A DNA stretch of 64,000 bases from Calvatia gigantea (Eukaryota; Basidiomycota; Agaricomycetes; Agaricales; Lycoperdaceae): assembly GCA_025093985.1 (NCBI GenBank), contig JACAAK010000001.1, forward strand, positions 2,480,001-2,544,000, given 5' to 3'. Position numbers and translations under genes: made by a program. Below, piece by piece: positions 11,301-24,253 of the stretch (its first letter is position 1; each line of letters starts with the position of its first letter). Below the pieces are notes generated by a model. It saw only the letters and a program-made list of their open reading frames with translations, did no database searches and was not told the origin of the DNA.

Positions 11301-12963
11301 TGCACATCAGGCGCAGGCTGGAATGTACCAGACTCAAATGATTTGGCATTGTCCGCAGCTACAATTAGCGGCGACGATGGTAAGTATTTCTCGATAATCG
11401 ACCGGGAAATAGCAGTAAGATGACCCCCAGACTGAGCCTCTGAGGTAACTGCGTCGCTTGTTTCGGAATTTACTACATGTCAATGTTACAGATTGCTGAG
11501 ATAGTACATTGAGCGGGTTATCCCGCACCTATGGTTGCTTCTCGAACCTTTGAACTCGATTTCACTGTCTTTTTCGGTTTCTCTAAACCTGAATTAGTAT
11601 ATCGCCCAAAGAACAGCGAGAGTGATGATGTACCTAAAACCTGGGTGTTTGCTTGCTCAGCATTTTTCACTGATTTCACCCTTTTGCTCTTGAGCTTAGT
11701 ATCTGGTGGAGCCATTAACTTGTATATCAGGTATTGTCTGTATCGAACACACCTCTTCCACTGGCGTCCTTTTCCGAGTGCCTGGGTACCGTTTCCTTCA
11801 CTGGCAGTTGTTGAACGACAGAACTGGTAATTTGAGTCGTTGCATCCGATATTTTGTGAAGAGGGGCCGAAGTGGCCTCCGACGTCACCGACTCTTTGGC
11901 ATTATTCGCTAGTAATTGCCCCTTCCCACTTTCCCCAGACTCAAGCCCACTCTCGTTCTTCTGCTTGCCTGCTTTTCCTGCTTTTCCTTTTTCCTGAGAC
12001 TCGCGAATTTCGCCGCGTTTAGCTTGTAATGTGGCTAGAGCCGAGCCAGGAAGCGGAGAATTTATAAAATCAGCACCTTTTTTCGACTTAGGCTTTGTAG
12101 ATTTCTTCTCAATAACCCCAGTCTTTTGAGTAGAAGCGCTTGTAGATGGCGTGACGGAAGGCAATGATGTAACATCCGGCAGGGGATACTCGGGCACGGT
12201 TTTTGCTTTGTGGGATGGATAGTTTCGCTTCGGGAGTTGGTCAATCTGAGGCATTGACTCGGGTGCGGTGGTGGTGGTCCTCGGACGTTTGGTCGGCGGC
12301 TCAGCTGCCTGAGCTCCCTCAGCAGGTTTGCTTACACCCGAAGATTGGGCAAATGAAACACCCCGTTTTTTAGCTGGACGAATGTCCGTGGTAGCCCCTG
12401 ACGTTTCAGATGCCTGGCTGAGTGGCCCCGTGGGCGGGAGTGGTGGTGCATCTTCCGGTAGTAGTTTCCGTTTCTTCCTGCCCGCCGCTTGCTTGGACTG
12501 ACCACGAATTAGGAGGACATGAATTGACGGTTGAATAAACCAAAACGTACCTCCTGGGCATGTATATTCGGAGATGTGACGTTGTCCTTGAAAATCACAC
12601 GGATGCTTGCTGCCAAAGATGAATGCACAGTATTGTAGAAAGCGTCAAAATCGTCCTCTAGAACGAGATAAATCAAACGAGATGATAATACTATCCGGAT
12701 TGACACACCATCTTCTAAATCAATGTACGCGTCGCCACGGATTTGTGCAAGATAGATTCCGGTATCAGAGGCGACTCCCAATTTTTTCCTCACAACGTCT
12801 TCAAGCTGTTGTAGCGAGTCCTCTGGTTAAGCGCCATCAACACGAGGAAAGAAACGACCACAGGTCACTGACCTCTGAAAAGACGATCAAAAGTCCTTCC
12901 AGGAGCGTGATAGGTGATCCTCGGGCATTCCAAATCGCGCTTCCGCTTGCTGCCAACCTCCAT
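8333..12963 (-). CDS. Large, mostly disordered nuclear-type protein with CCHC-like zinc knuckle
   Basis: Start ATG at 12963 (MEVGSKRKRDLECPR, basic). Exons 1-3 form a compact N-terminal domain: YHAPGRTFDRLFRG, then LEDVVRKKLGV with QIRGDAYIDLED, then DDFDAFYNTVHSSLAASIRV. A long Ser/Lys-rich linker follows (basic patches KKRKLLP, TKRPRT). Near 11230-11280 is a knuckle, CPYCGKALTHDRSRCPV, with Cys-x2-Cys and a later His and Cys. After it the frame continues only if an intron of about 62-68 nt (donor GTGTTC) and a second ending CCTCGCAG at 11012 are removed. That leads into the 2.5-kb exon 8333-10700, Ser/Pro/Glu-rich with many RTRS and SDSE clusters. The protein is roughly 1,400-1,500 residues. 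The joining of the knuckle part to the long exon is inference; otherwise these are two genes. Function is unknown, probably chromatin or RNA related. It shares a 141-bp divergent promoter with the complex I gene. Confidence 0.7.
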
Positions 12964-13104
12964 GACGGCCTCGGGAGGAAGGGCAACGGGGCAGAAGTTA
13001 TGTACGAACGGCTAAACTAAGAAATGTGGGAAAATCCGCTTCGCTATTCCTTCGCGTCACTGCATAAACAACGGTAAATAGACACTGAACCGTCATCATC
13101 CGCA
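12964..13104. promoter_or_regulatory. Short bidirectional promoter
   Basis: Only 141 bp separate the divergent ATGs of the knuckle protein (minus, 12963) and the NDUFB2-like gene (plus, 13105). Both promoters and both 5' leaders must overlap here. Confidence 0.6.
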
Positions 13105-13452
13105 ATGGCAGCGGGAGGCTACTGTAAGTTATCTGGATTCTTTCGCCACTGGAAGCTGTTCTGAATGACCATATAGCACCAGGATTCCAACCTCACCTTC
13201 CGGGCTTTAGATACCAGTTCCTCTCCAAGGGACTTGGCGCAGCAATGTGGTTCTTCATCTTCTACCGAGCACGGTAAGGAGCACATTCCAGACATATCAT
13301 ACCAACCCTCACCACGGTTCTCGATCACAGGAAAGACGGTGCTAAACTTCTTGTAAGCATCACAGCAGTTTTTCTGTTCGCGTCATACTCACTTGTTTTA
13401 GGGTCACCACCCCGTTGCTGATGACAGTCATGGCCATGGTGGACATCATTAA
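13105..13452 (+). CDS. NADH:ubiquinone oxidoreductase (complex I) beta subcomplex subunit 2-like
   Basis: Small single-helix accessory subunit of mitochondrial respiratory complex I. It is too interrupted to show as one ORF; four exons are needed. ATG GCA GCG starts at 13105 (MAAGGY). Introns follow with donors GTAAGTTATC, GTAAGGAGCA and GTAAGCATCA, all strong. The spliced protein is about 60 residues: PGFQPHLPGFRYQFLSKG, then the membrane segment LGAAMWFFIFYRARKDG, and a His-rich tail ending HGHGGHH. The helix followed by YRA(K/R)xDG and the terminal HGHG tail are hallmarks of the plant and fungal NDUFB2 family. Stop TAA at 13450-13452. The length fits the family. Confidence 0.88.
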
Positions 13453-13781
13453 GGAACTCCCAGAGGAAAAAACAATTCATTTATTCACATCCATTCTCTC
13501 AAGACTTCATACAACCGATCCATATACATTTCCCTTGCAATACACCATTTTTATATATGATCAGTTCTAAGCTTCTTGGGAATCGGTAAGGTTGAGTAAA
13601 AGAATGTTACAAGCAGGATTGTCATAAATTACATGACAAGTCGAATGTACGCGAGGTTGATAAGCACTGTTGTCAGCTATTCATATACTGAGGTTGTCAT
13701 TTTTTTGTTACAAACACACTCACACAACATAACTCAGTCTTTCCCATTCCTTCCAAACAGTACGACAGGACTGATGGTCCA
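13453..13781. other. Intergenic, no gene seen
   Basis: AT-rich 3' region of the complex I gene, then the promoter of the phosphoesterase gene. No repeats noted. Confidence 0.5.
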
Positions 13782-15472
13782 ATGAGCTTTCTTCTGCGAA
13801 ACCGTCGAGTGGTCAACACGCTCCGTCTCGTCTGGGTGATCCTCGCCTTGTGGTACGAGTACTTCGTATTCTGGGCCGCCGTCAGGTCATGCCGGTGGCC
13901 AGACCCAGCAGCAGCGGGGCTCGTGAGTCGCCGCAGTTGTGCCCTCCCCCGTCCCAACAAGCCTGACGTATTCATTAGAGAAAAGTTGACGGTGCACCGC
14001 CTGCACACATCCTCATTGTCGCTGATCCTCAAATTCTAGATCACCGCTCCTACCCTGATCGTTCATCTTTCTTAACCTATCTATCGCGACTGGTTGTTGA
14101 CCTCAACCTCCGGAAGAACTGGCATGCAGCTGCTGCGAAGGACCCTCATGCAATCGTATTCCTGGGCGACATGATGGACGGAGGTAGAATGGACATGTCC
14201 AACTCTGAGTGCGTAGGGCTTTCGGTTGCAATGCACTGTTAAATAACAACATACTTTATCAGATACGAAGAATACTATTCCCGCTTCGAGAGTATTTTCC
14301 GCACAGGGAAACGGATACCTCAGTGGTTCATACCCGGAAACCACGACACTGGGTGAGTGCATTTCCGCTGATATACCCTCGGGCCCCAATATTATATTAA
14401 TGCTCATTGCCCAGTCTGCAATCGTTAAGAGAATTTTCTCCTCACGCCCGTACACGTTACACCTCCCATTTTGGACCTCTCAATCATCAAACGTCAGTAT
14501 CCAACCACACCCTTATATTATTCGATGCCCCTGGTTTCGTTCAAGAGGACTATGAACGTGCGGGCCAAAGAAAAACATTCTCCGAATGGAAACCCAAACT
14601 TGGTGGCTCCTTTGAGTTCTTGAAAAAGTATCATGAAGGTGCTACCGAATTATTTATTTCACGCACCATAAATTCTAACTTGCGAAACAGGAAGTAATTT
14701 AGACCCTGCTGTCCTTTTCACCCACATCCCATTGTATCGACCCGATGGCAAACCATGTGGCCCGCTACGGGAGAAAGGCACTATTCGACCCGGTATTGGA
14801 TTTGGCTATCAGAATACGTTGGGGAAGCAGTCAACCGCTTTCCTGCTGAATCGGATAACGCCAACAGTGGTCTTCAGGTAAAATCGCCATTGAAGTTGTA
14901 GCTGCTTTACTGAACAAGTCTTCAGTGGCGATGACCATGACCACTGCGAGCACATTCACCAAAGCATCATCTCCCACCCTGTCCGAGAAGTTACAGTCAA
15001 ATCTTTGTCTATGGCAATGAATGTCCGAAAACCTGGCTTCCAACTCCTAACTCTGTTTCCTGCACAATACTGGGATAACATCCACCCCACGTATGCTGAC
15101 GTTCCTTGCCTTCTTCCAGACCAATTAGGGGTATACCTGGATGTGTATATTCCGTGTCTCCTGCTCTCTCTGTGTATCGTCATTTGCGCCGCTGCCGTGC
15201 GAACTCGGAGATCCAGTCGTGGCAATCGAGACACCCTAAAATCTATGCAGTTGCCGGAACCTGTCAGCACTACGGATGAGAAACGAACTTCCGTCATCTG
15301 TTTCGGCCATCGTCGACGCTTGCCCCTGGGTTTAGGGCGAGTCTTGAAGCGCAAAGGATCAGATAAGCCCCCAAAACGTGGATTCTGGAGTACAGTTTTG
15401 CACGATGTTTACAATATTGCTATATTTCCTATCGGTATTTTTGTCGCCATTACTGTCTTTGTCTCTGCATAA
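13782..15472 (+). CDS. Cdc1/Ted1/MPPE1-type metallophosphoesterase (GPI-anchor remodelling)
   Basis: ER/Golgi membrane enzyme of the calcineurin-like superfamily. Yeast Cdc1 and Ted1 and human MPPE1 remove ethanolamine-phosphate from GPI-anchor mannoses. An N-terminal hydrophobic segment (LRLVWVILALWYEYFVFWAA) is followed, after a short intron, by the metal-binding blocks in order: ILIVADPQILD, FLGDMMDGGR, FIPGNHDTG, FTHIPLYRPDG and FSGDDHDHC. These supply the Asp, His and Asn ligands expected. Near 15120-15190 comes a second membrane segment (CLLLSLCIVICAAAV), a basic region, and a final hydrophobic stretch (IFPIGIFVAITVFVSA) to the stop at 15470-15472. At least five introns are present. All catalytic motifs are intact. 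It lies 310 bp after the complex I gene on the same strand. Confidence 0.92.
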
Positions 15473-16396
15473 TACTCACACAGTTGCCACTCCTCTGGTC
15501 TACGCATCATACTTACAGTGTGTACCGTGCTGCTTGTTGACCCCATCGCAGTTGACTCCCAAATTTGTCCAGAAGAGGAGAGTACCAAATTAAGCAACTA
15601 GGCACGGCACTGAATCAAATGATTGCTACCTGTTCCTGAATGCAAGATGCATGATGTTGGGCCTTATCAGGCTCAATCATTTGTTCTCACTTCACGGCGC
15701 AAAGATTTCGTGAACCCATTTTTCTCTTGGCCTCAGATAACACACTTGGATAATAACCTTCTTTCTGCATCCTATCCCCCGCAATGGACAATCGTTGGGC
15801 ATGGACATGACTGGGACCTTGTCTTAAGGGTTTCCCCTTCTGATCTAAATTAAGAGCCTCCTGTCCTGCTGACCCTTACAGGATCAGTCGACCTCCCCTA
15901 TATGTTCATTACTTACCTGCTTGGTTCATTCCGCAACACAGGCCAAGATTGTCAAGACATAAGTAATGATCGAGACAGCTTCACGGATCTTAAGTGAGGT
16001 GAAGGAGGACAGGAAAACACGACTCCGATACAGGCACCAAGCCCTCTGAGTTTCTCTTGGTACAACCAGGCACATCTCCTGGGGCACTTTATGACTGAGA
16101 TTGCGATCGTTCACGGTTTTGGCTGACACAAGACAGTGCCTAAGCAATGAGAAAGAGTTCCAAGCTTTTCTTATTTGTGGCAGTACTCCAGTCTCACCAT
16201 TCTATTTGAACCTGGGGTTGTTTATCGAGGACTTTCTAGACAGAAGAAGAAAGGGCATTGGAGACACTGGCACATCGAAATTTTACTCACCCTCCCTCGA
16301 CCCTACGACCCCGCAGCTCCTTGGTATGGTCTCCTGAACCGGTGATACCCTTTCCCCAGATTAATAACAGTGCCCGCATATCGCAGTACTTTCCTA
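15473..16396. other. Intergenic, no supported gene
   Basis: About 0.9 kb with only short ORFs. The longest begins with TTG, not ATG. The end holds the promoter of the arrestin-like gene. Confidence 0.5.
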
Positions 16397-17982
16397 ATGC
16401 ACCGCACCAACGCCCTATCCTCCACACCGTCATATAGCTCGCTCCCGCTCGCCAATGAAGAAACGGTGCAATATACACCACGACTGGGAACATCGCTCCC
16501 TCCTGGTGGAACTTTTACGAGGGCGTGGAAGCCCATGACCCTGACATTACACGGGCAACCGTTTGACGTGCGCCGTCCAGTCTATCATCGTCACGGTAGC
16601 GTTGCTGGAGAGCTAGAGCTGAAGCACCCTGAACGCGTCTTGGCACTTTCTGTCAAGGTGAATACTCCGTTTCTATTGCTCTTACTCTGGCCATGAGCGG
16701 TTCTTTTCACTGGCGACAGCCAGGGAACCAATCATTGATAGGTGGAGATCTCTTGCATATGACTGGATTGACGGGTTCGGATATGTCACAGCTCGAAGGA
16801 AGGATAGTATTGTCTGTTTCGGATGTTGGAGTGCGAGTGGTTCTGACGGTGGAAGACGACGTTGTCCTATGGAAGAAGGAAGAAGGAGCATCCAGCCAGT
16901 GTCCAGGAATACTTTCATTCTCTCTCTGGTTACCTTCGTCGTTCAAGGAGGACGGCAAGTCCTGGAAGTTACCTCCAACTTTCGAAGCAAATTTCATAGG
17001 CGTTCCCGCGATATTCTCCAGATGCACTTATTCGTTATCGATATCACTGGGGAGGGTAGTCAAGTGCGGGCTGATGTCGTGGGTAAAGCGCAAAACGTGG
17101 GGTAAAGATCAGTTTTAATTTGCAAGAGTGTTTTTGAAAGAGCGTCTGCACAGGTATAATCTGTTGGTAAGTTATCAACCTCGAAAGCGGCCCATTTGCC
17201 CGATGCCTCGGTTCGATTCGATATTTTCGTCAATCAAACAACTACCCGATGGCTGGACGCAACTTACTTCGACAATGGGAGTTAAGCCCGGATCTGTGAT
17301 GAAGCCCCTTGATTGTCATGTAAGTCCAAGGCACGAGATAATGATGAGCGAGTTTTTGACGTGGTTGTTCTTTTCCTTCGGTCGGCAGTTTATCGTGCCG
17401 GCCAATTCTTCGTATTCCCTTTCAGACACGATTCCTTTCCATATTCAGTTATTGGGTTCGGTAGGGACGCTCAGAGAATTGCTCCCGCCGTCGAGTAGTC
17501 TGTTGCAGCCGGTGCGAGACAGGGACACAAAAGTAGCGCGAAGTGGCTTTGCGATCCAAGTATATATAGCGCGACAAGTGACAGTGGACATTCGAGGACA
17601 AAAGTCGTACCGGACGTTGACCATCGGGACAGGGGCCATGTGGCCAGTTCCGCCAACGGATCTTGAGCTTGAGTATGGATCACCAGCACTGGATATTGTT
17701 TGTCTCGACTGGGAAGGTGAAGCTAAATGCTGGGAAGAAGTGACATGCGGGGGATTCCACGCTGGCAGTCTGCATGTCAAAGTGAGCATGGCATTTTAAT
17801 GATGAGTGATTTCCGTGCATCGAGGAACTTATGACCTCGACATACAGGATTACATAGTGTTTGCACTAAACCCACCGCTAACCAAAACGGTACAACTTCT
17901 TCCAATGCACATAACACATCCCGTCAAATTCGTGACCGATCCGTGGTTAGAAACTGATACGGTCCACCCATACGACTATTGA
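16397..17982 (+). CDS. Alpha-arrestin-like protein
   Basis: Predicted trafficking adaptor. Fungal alpha-arrestins link membrane permeases to ubiquitin ligases for endocytosis. The start MHRTNALSSTPSYSSLP at 16397 precedes NEETVQYTPRLG and LTLHGQPFDVRRPVY, then the first beta-sandwich strands (GSVAGELELKHPERVLALSV). The exon from 16693 carries SFHWRQPGNQSL and FSLWLPSSFKEDGKSWKLPP followed by PPTFEANFIG, the region typical of basidiomycete arrestin N-domains. The C-domain is in 17370-17790, with IPFHIQLLGSVGTLRELLPP and VRDRDTKVARSGFAIQVYIARQ. It then continues to a short last exon ending DTVHPYDY at 17980-17982. No PPxY ubiquitin-ligase motif is obvious, which is unusual for the yeast-type members. 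Four to five introns. Confidence 0.82.
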
Positions 17983-18996
17983 TTCGAGGTATGGTGCACT
18001 GTCAGTTGTGAATGGGTGTGATTGATCTATGTACCTGGAAGGATGTCGAGTACGGACGGACGGATTTGTTGATGGGCGTTTATTGGACAGTTTGGTTTCT
18101 CGTTGTGCAATGAATGTATTTGTAGCCGCATTCTAACGCCGATACGTCTTGTTTTATAAATGGCCATCACGTCAAAAGGTAAACTCCTTCGATTTGAGAA
18201 GACACCTGGCAGACAATCGTGTTCTTAACGAGTGTCTGGACCCTTCATGGAGTCGACTTTACATGCGATACAGGAGTAATCGTTTAAGGAGTACGTAGTG
18301 ATTCCAGCCCAAGCGCTGGTTGCAAGGGCTGGGCAGCAGGTTGCTAGGCAATACGGACGCGCTAGTTGCTGAAAGGGTAAGAAGGAGAAGGGCGAAAAAC
18401 GGGGACGGGTAGGGTGAGGGAATACATCGGAAGGGTAGATGATGGGATGGATATAACATTAGCACACGGTGATGGACAAAAGCGAGGAGGAAGTGTGAAG
18501 AAACTGATTATAAAAGCCACAAGAGGAAGTTGGCAGACGAGCCAGTTTCCGCATCGATCCTGGTTCACGCTCGCGTCAGTTCCGCGAGTTGGATGAATGA
18601 ACGTGCATTCACAGGTCCACCTCAGTGGCCACAGTTCACCCTCCTAACCCCCCTGAAGACCATAAAAGCTGCTGAAGAACTGCACTCAACCAATAACTCC
18701 CCCGTGTTGCGTCGACCCTTGCACTCATCGTCTCCGATAGACAGCCGAGCCACTCGCCGGACGTCTTGGATCTGTGAGCCAATCAGAGAAGAACCTTCCA
18801 GCTTGGAGCTTTCGCCCACCTTTACAGGCTTAGAACAGGCCGAGCAGCTCAAACGTCATCACCGACCTCGCGCTCCTATTCCGCGCACAAATTCAGCACC
18901 CCAACTCATTTCCACAACAACAACAACCCCAATTTATATCAAGTCTGTGCCTTTTTATCTTTCGATCATCCACTCTCTTTCTTACATCCTCCCAGC
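17983..18996. promoter_or_regulatory. UGP1 upstream region
   Basis: About 1 kb without a gene. The last 150 bases before the UGP1 ATG are pyrimidine-rich and contain CAACAACAACAAC and a TATA-like TTTATATC near 18932. A small hairpin-capable pair (CCAGCCC / GGGCTGG) lies at 18304-18332. Confidence 0.4.
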
Positions 18997-21046
18997 ATGT
19001 CTGCAACTCTTATGCCCCGAAGTGACTCTGAAAATCCTCGTGTTCGTGGCGCAAGCCACATCGATTTCAAGACCGCCACTACTGGTGTCGCCGCCAAGGC
19101 CATGCGCAACGAGCTCAGTACCCTCGTCTCCACCGTCACTGATCCACCCACTCGCAAGGTTCGTCCATCATCGCATCATATACGCCACTCATCGCTCATG
19201 ATCACACACACACATAGGCCTTCGATACCGAGATGCACTCATTTTTCTACCTCTTCACTCGTTATCTCGCCCAGCGTGCCAAATCCGTTGATCTGTATAT
19301 ATCACGCACTATCACTTCTGCATCGCTGGGCTGATTTGTTTTCCAGAGACTGGGATCGTATTAAATCCCCGGCCGAGGATCAGATTGTCCCCTATGCTAA
19401 CCTTCCCGAACCCAAGGATGTCGGCAACCTCAACAAGCTTGCTGTCCTCAAGGTCAATGGTGGTCTTGGCACTTCCATGGGTATGTGTCCGCTGACTTAC
19501 TTGTTTTGTCGCCACTCACTCACATTTCCAGGCATGACGGGTGCCAAGAGTGCTCTCGAAGTCAAGAGTGATATGACTTTCCTTGATCTCACCGTCAGAC
19601 AGATCGAGCACCTCAATACCACCAACCGCGTTGATGTCCCCCTCATTCTCATGACCTCATTTAACACGCATGAAGATACTCTTCGTATCATCAAGAAGTA
19701 CGCTAACCAACAACTCCGTATTACGACCTTCAACCAGTCCCGCTATCCCCGTATCTTGAAGGAGACCCTTCTTCCATGTCCAAAACGCGCCGACGATGAC
19801 AAGAAGAATTGGTACCCCCCCGGCCACGGCGATCTCTACAATGCTCTTTTCCATTCCGGTGTGCTTGATCAGCTTCTTGCTGAAGGCAGGGAATATCTTT
19901 TCGTCTCCAACTCGGACAACCTTGGTGCTGTGTAAGCTAATCCACCGACCGTATTTGCATTTATGCTGATGAATTATATAGTGTTGACGAGAGCATTTTG
20001 CAACACATGATCGACACCCAAGCCGAATTCATCATGGAGGTCACCGACAAGACCAAGGCCGATATCAAGGTGAGCACTTAAACTTGTCATCCTTTTTTCT
20101 CTTTGTTGACCGTCCCTTGTAGGGTGGAACCATAATTGGTGTGTGACCAATCTTAGTTTGATCGACCTGTCCTAAATTCAGGGCAGACTACGAGGGTTCC
20201 ATCCGTCTACTCGAAATCGCTCAGGTTCCTTCTGAGCATGTTGAAGACTTCAAGTCTGGTGGGCACCGTCAACCTAGTGTCCTTTAATACTGCCCTGACT
20301 AACTTGTCGTACTATTTTATCACAGTCCGCAAGTTCAAGATTTTCAACACGAACAACTTGTGGATTAACTTGAAGGGTATGTAACCCATTTTCAAGCATG
20401 CGCGTCAGTGCTGACATGACCCTCAGCGCTTAAACATCTCATGGAAAGCGGAGGTATGGAGCTCGATATCATCATCAACCCCAAGAACACCGATGATGGC
20501 CATGCTGTCATCCAACTTGAGACCGCCGCTGGCGCAGCGATCAAACACTTCAAAAATGCCCACGGTATTAACGTGCCTCGCAAGCGCTTCTTGCCCGTCA
20601 AGAGCTGCTCCGATCTCCTCTTGATTAAGAGTGATATTTATTCACTCCGTCACGGCCAGCTTGTCATCAACGAGAACAGGATGTTCGAGACAACCCCGGT
20701 TATCAAGTTAGGTGACCATTTCAAGAAGGTACGTTATTACAAGCTTGAACCTTCACATCGTGTCGATGTTGATATGTTTCACAGATCCAGCAATTCCAAA
20801 GGCGCTTCAAGAAGATTCCCCACATTATTGAGCTCGATCACTTGACTGTCACTGGGGATGTATACTTCGGTCGCAACGTCACCCTTCGCGGAACCGTCAT
20901 CATCGTGGCGAACGAAGGCCAGAGGATCGATATTCCGGACGGGTGCATTTTGGAAAACAGGTTGCTCTCTGGCAATTTGAACATGATCGTATGTGCCCTG
21001 CCTCTAGGCAACCCTTCGTTTCCTCACACTGTTTCAGGAACTATGA
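18997..21046 (+). CDS. UGP1: UTP-glucose-1-phosphate uridylyltransferase (UDP-glucose pyrophosphorylase)
   Basis: Cytosolic enzyme making UDP-glucose from UTP and glucose-1-phosphate, the precursor of cell-wall glucans, glycogen and trehalose. [18 protein letters not shown] opens at 18997. The nucleotide-binding glycine loop [11 protein letters not shown] is split by an intron after TSMG. Next come [15 protein letters not shown], the substrate loop [25 protein letters not shown], and [16 protein letters not shown] with [14 protein letters not shown]. The C-terminal left-handed beta-helix reads [20 protein letters not shown] and [18 protein letters not shown]. The last exon adds only EL before TGA (21044-21046). 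About eight introns of 50-60 nt. Full length and intact, about 500 residues as in other fungi. Confidence 0.98.
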
Positions 21047-23348
21047 TTGCTTCCTTGTTGAGGATCAAATTTTTTGAATGGGAGTTTTTTGCTTAAAATT
21101 CGTTTCGGACCTCGCATTATATCCTGTTTTGTTTAGTGGTCTTCCCCCTTAGGGTTCGGAGTTTGACTCATTTCTGATATGTTCCTCTGCCCACACCTAC
21201 TTACCTTCTACTTGTCGGTGATATTATAGACTATGCTTCTTTAAAGTAAAGATCCGAGAGACATATCCCCGTACCACCTGAATGTGCAAGTCGACACGTT
21301 GGCACTGAGTGGCGGGTATGGCACGCGACTACCCTCGGATCTGGGGGGCAAAAATCAATCAACACCCTTGCATAGAGCCCCAGCGTGATGTTTAGGTCAG
21401 ACAAGCACCAACGTACCAGGACTGATAATATACCAAGGGAAGATCTGGTAATCTATCTGTGATACTGAAACCGTCCGTGGAGAGAGTGAAAAACGTCCGA
21501 ACAGGTCGTTTACACGACGGGCATTTAAGCTTATGCAAAGGCTACTGCCGGAGTCGTCAAGATGCATCAAGCCAGTTCGAATGGTTTCCTTCAGGATGGA
21601 TTCCGGCAAAGGGCGGGCGAAGTACGCTCTTCTCGAGAGGGAGAATCAGGATCTGAAAACGACAGGAGAGGGCCGGGTGCGCTAATAAGAGTCGGAAGCC
21701 GGAAACCCCATCCCCTCCCAGCTGTTTTGGCTCGATATGGTTGTGGTCACTCTGCTGCCGAGTTTTCAAGTTCTAGACCGATAAATGAGCGTATTTCCCC
21801 CGGTATTTGCTTCTCTTATAAAATGTGCGATCGAAATAGACACAAACCTAAGCATTAAACGGTTCGAGCAACACCTCAGTACCTCGGTCAATGCCTGGAC
21901 AAGAAGAACATGAGTCGCATGGCGCGCTAAGAAGTCGTTCGAACCAAGAAGTTTTGGGGTCCAGAACATCATCAGATCCTATGCAACACAAAGCAAGCCA
22001 AAAACCATTGATAGATGGGCAATTAAAACTCGGGAACATCCGCTCACGGGTCCACCTCATTGGGTAAAATAGAATCAGTGACGACGGAGCTGTGAGTTGA
22101 CCATACATGTGAGGCAGCATTTTGCTCGGGTGAAGTGAAGAACCAGGAAGATGGTTTGCGTTGAATTGGGTCTGAACGTGAACTCCAACTTGAAGCCAAG
22201 AGCGTCCGCAGACCCGGTCTGCGAAGGGGCATTGGAGCACAAAAGATGTTGTTGAGCTCATCTCCGTCGATAACTTCTCTTCTTGGCGCACGTATGGAAT
22301 AGGTATGGCCGTACCTCGTGAATATGAATGATAGGTTGAGTGCCGAGAAGGTCATTGAAATCTAAATACCCCGTCAACACGCACACGATTAATAGGCGGA
22401 GAAATCCACAGCTAGATGAACTTTAACTCCCCCCATAACAGGGTTTAGGTGATTACGGTGAGCGTTGAGGACTGCGAGGCGATTGTTGAGTAAGAAATGA
22501 TAAAATTGCCAAGTGACTCGGTGCACGCTTTGTGGAGGATGAACATTATAGATGAGTGAAATCCTGAGATCCATTTTCAACGCCCAACGCATTCAACGAC
22601 CTTGTCGTTGAACTGGAACGGGATTCACTTGCGAAGGCAGAGTTCACGTGGATCTAGTATCACACACGTTCCATGTCGACTTTGAACAATGAAAACCCCC
22701 TTTGCGTGGTCACGGGATCAAAACCGTCAAAGTACAATTAGTATTTTCCAAAACTCGTTGTGGTGTTGAGGCTAAACCGTTTAAACATTAAGAGTTGGAT
22801 TTCGCCTCGCGGGGTCGTGGTGAGGGGGGCACATATGAACAACTACTGGGTCGCACCAGTCCACCCCGAGGTTGCAACCGGGGTAATACTGCCTACAATA
22901 TCCCTGAAACCCGGAAGGTTCCCGTCAGAGCCCAAATCACAAGCTTCAAGTGCGGGGCTGCAGTCATGCCCTCTAACAAATCACAAGATAAAATCAGTCC
23001 AATTCAACAAACCACCGCTGTCTGATATGTATGAGAGGATATCCATTATTTGACACTCAAGAGGAGGTTCAGCTATCGGAAGAACAACTACCGGACGAGA
23101 CGGCAGGCAAAAAGATAAAGGATAGACACGAATCACACTGGGGTTGATAGAACGCGCCTTTGAACAGGATCAAGAAACAGTCGTCGCCAATGTACATGCA
23201 TGATAAGATAGTGGGGAATAAGAAGGAAAAAACATCCTTTACGGCATAAGCCGGACGGAGATTGAATTTCTATCAAACCTTATCGATAGCTATCATCCAC
23301 ATAACCTTGCTCAACTACACTAGTCCCCACCCTCAAGCCTTTTCCGAT
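21047..23348. other. Intergenic 2.3 kb with possible decayed coding patches
   Basis: The first 250 bases are the UGP1 3' region. On the minus strand 22592-21850 has consecutive open stretches, for example VTWQFYHFLLNNRLAVLNAH and then GVHVQTQFNANHLP. They fall in different frames and have no convincing splice sites. The last 100 bases before 23349 are the eS8 promoter. I see no TIRs. Confidence 0.4.
21848..22592 (-). pseudogene. Possible remnant of an unidentified gene
   Basis: Three open minus-strand stretches in different frames (22592-22389, 22355-22044, 22291-21848) read with protein-like composition. They lack a start, clear introns or a recognisable motif. They could also be chance ORFs; I assign no function. 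Confidence 0.18.
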
Positions 23349-24253
23349 ATGGGTGAGCTTTGCTGGTCGCGCCTACGCCGTCGGTATGCTTACCAAGGTA
23401 CTCAGGTATCTCTCGGACATCCCGACACAAACGCTCCGCAACCGGGGCCCAGCGCGCTCATTATCGCAAGAAGAGAAAATTCGAGCTTGGCCGCCAGCCT
23501 GCAAACACTAAGCTTGGTCCCAAGCGTATCCACACAGTCCGTGTCCGTGGAGGAAACCTGAAATACCGTGCTCTTCGTCTCGATTCTGGAAACTTTGCTT
23601 GGGGCTCAGAGCATGTCACAAGAAAAACGAGGATCATTGGTGTGGTACGTACAAGATCAGTATTCGAAGATAACCCGTGCTAGACCGACAGCCCAGGTCT
23701 ATAACGCTTCTAACAACGAACTTGTTCGTACGAACACCCTGGTCAAGAGTGCCATCATCCAAATAGATGCAACCCCTTTCCGTCAGTGGTATGAAGCAAA
23801 CGTACGCTTTCCTGACACCTCAACTTGAGAAAAGCTCGCTTAATCCGTATCAGTACGCCCAACCGATTACCAAGAAGGGCAAGGCACAGGCTGCTGAAGG
23901 AGGAACTGCCACTGAACCTAAAAAACTTTCCAACCATGTCCAACGCAACCTTGATGAGAGGAAGAAGGGTGCGTCGCCTTAAATTTGTGGCCGACGCCCG
24001 GTATGGATTCATTCGTTTTGCAGATGCCAAGGTCGATCCTCTCCTCGAAACACAATTTGCCGCTGGTCGCCTTTATGCTGTTATTTCCAGCCGTCCAGGT
24101 CAATCCGGTCGTGCTGATGGTTACGTTCTCGAGGGCAAAGAGCTTGAGGTGAGTTTGCCTATCACGGAAAGTTCGTTGGGAGTTTTCATGTGTGCCTCCC
24201 AGTTCTACTTGAGGAAGATCAGGACGGGTAAACAGAAGCACGGTCACACCTGA
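23349..24253 (+). CDS. RPS8: 40S ribosomal protein S8 (eS8)
   Basis: Structural protein of the small ribosomal subunit. The start codon plus one base (ATGG) is followed at once by an intron (GTGAGC..CTCAG). The rest begins [18 protein letters not shown]. Then follow [38 protein letters not shown], the [20 protein letters not shown] block, [16 protein letters not shown], and [19 protein letters not shown]. The end is [16 protein letters not shown] with TGA at 24251-24253. All signature blocks of eS8 are present in order. Five introns, all 50-65 nt with good consensus. About 210 residues, the usual length. Confidence 0.98.

Noticed and set aside
15623..15853. 76-residue ORF between the phosphoesterase and arrestin genes
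   Set aside because: Begins with TTG, has no homology signature and no splice support.
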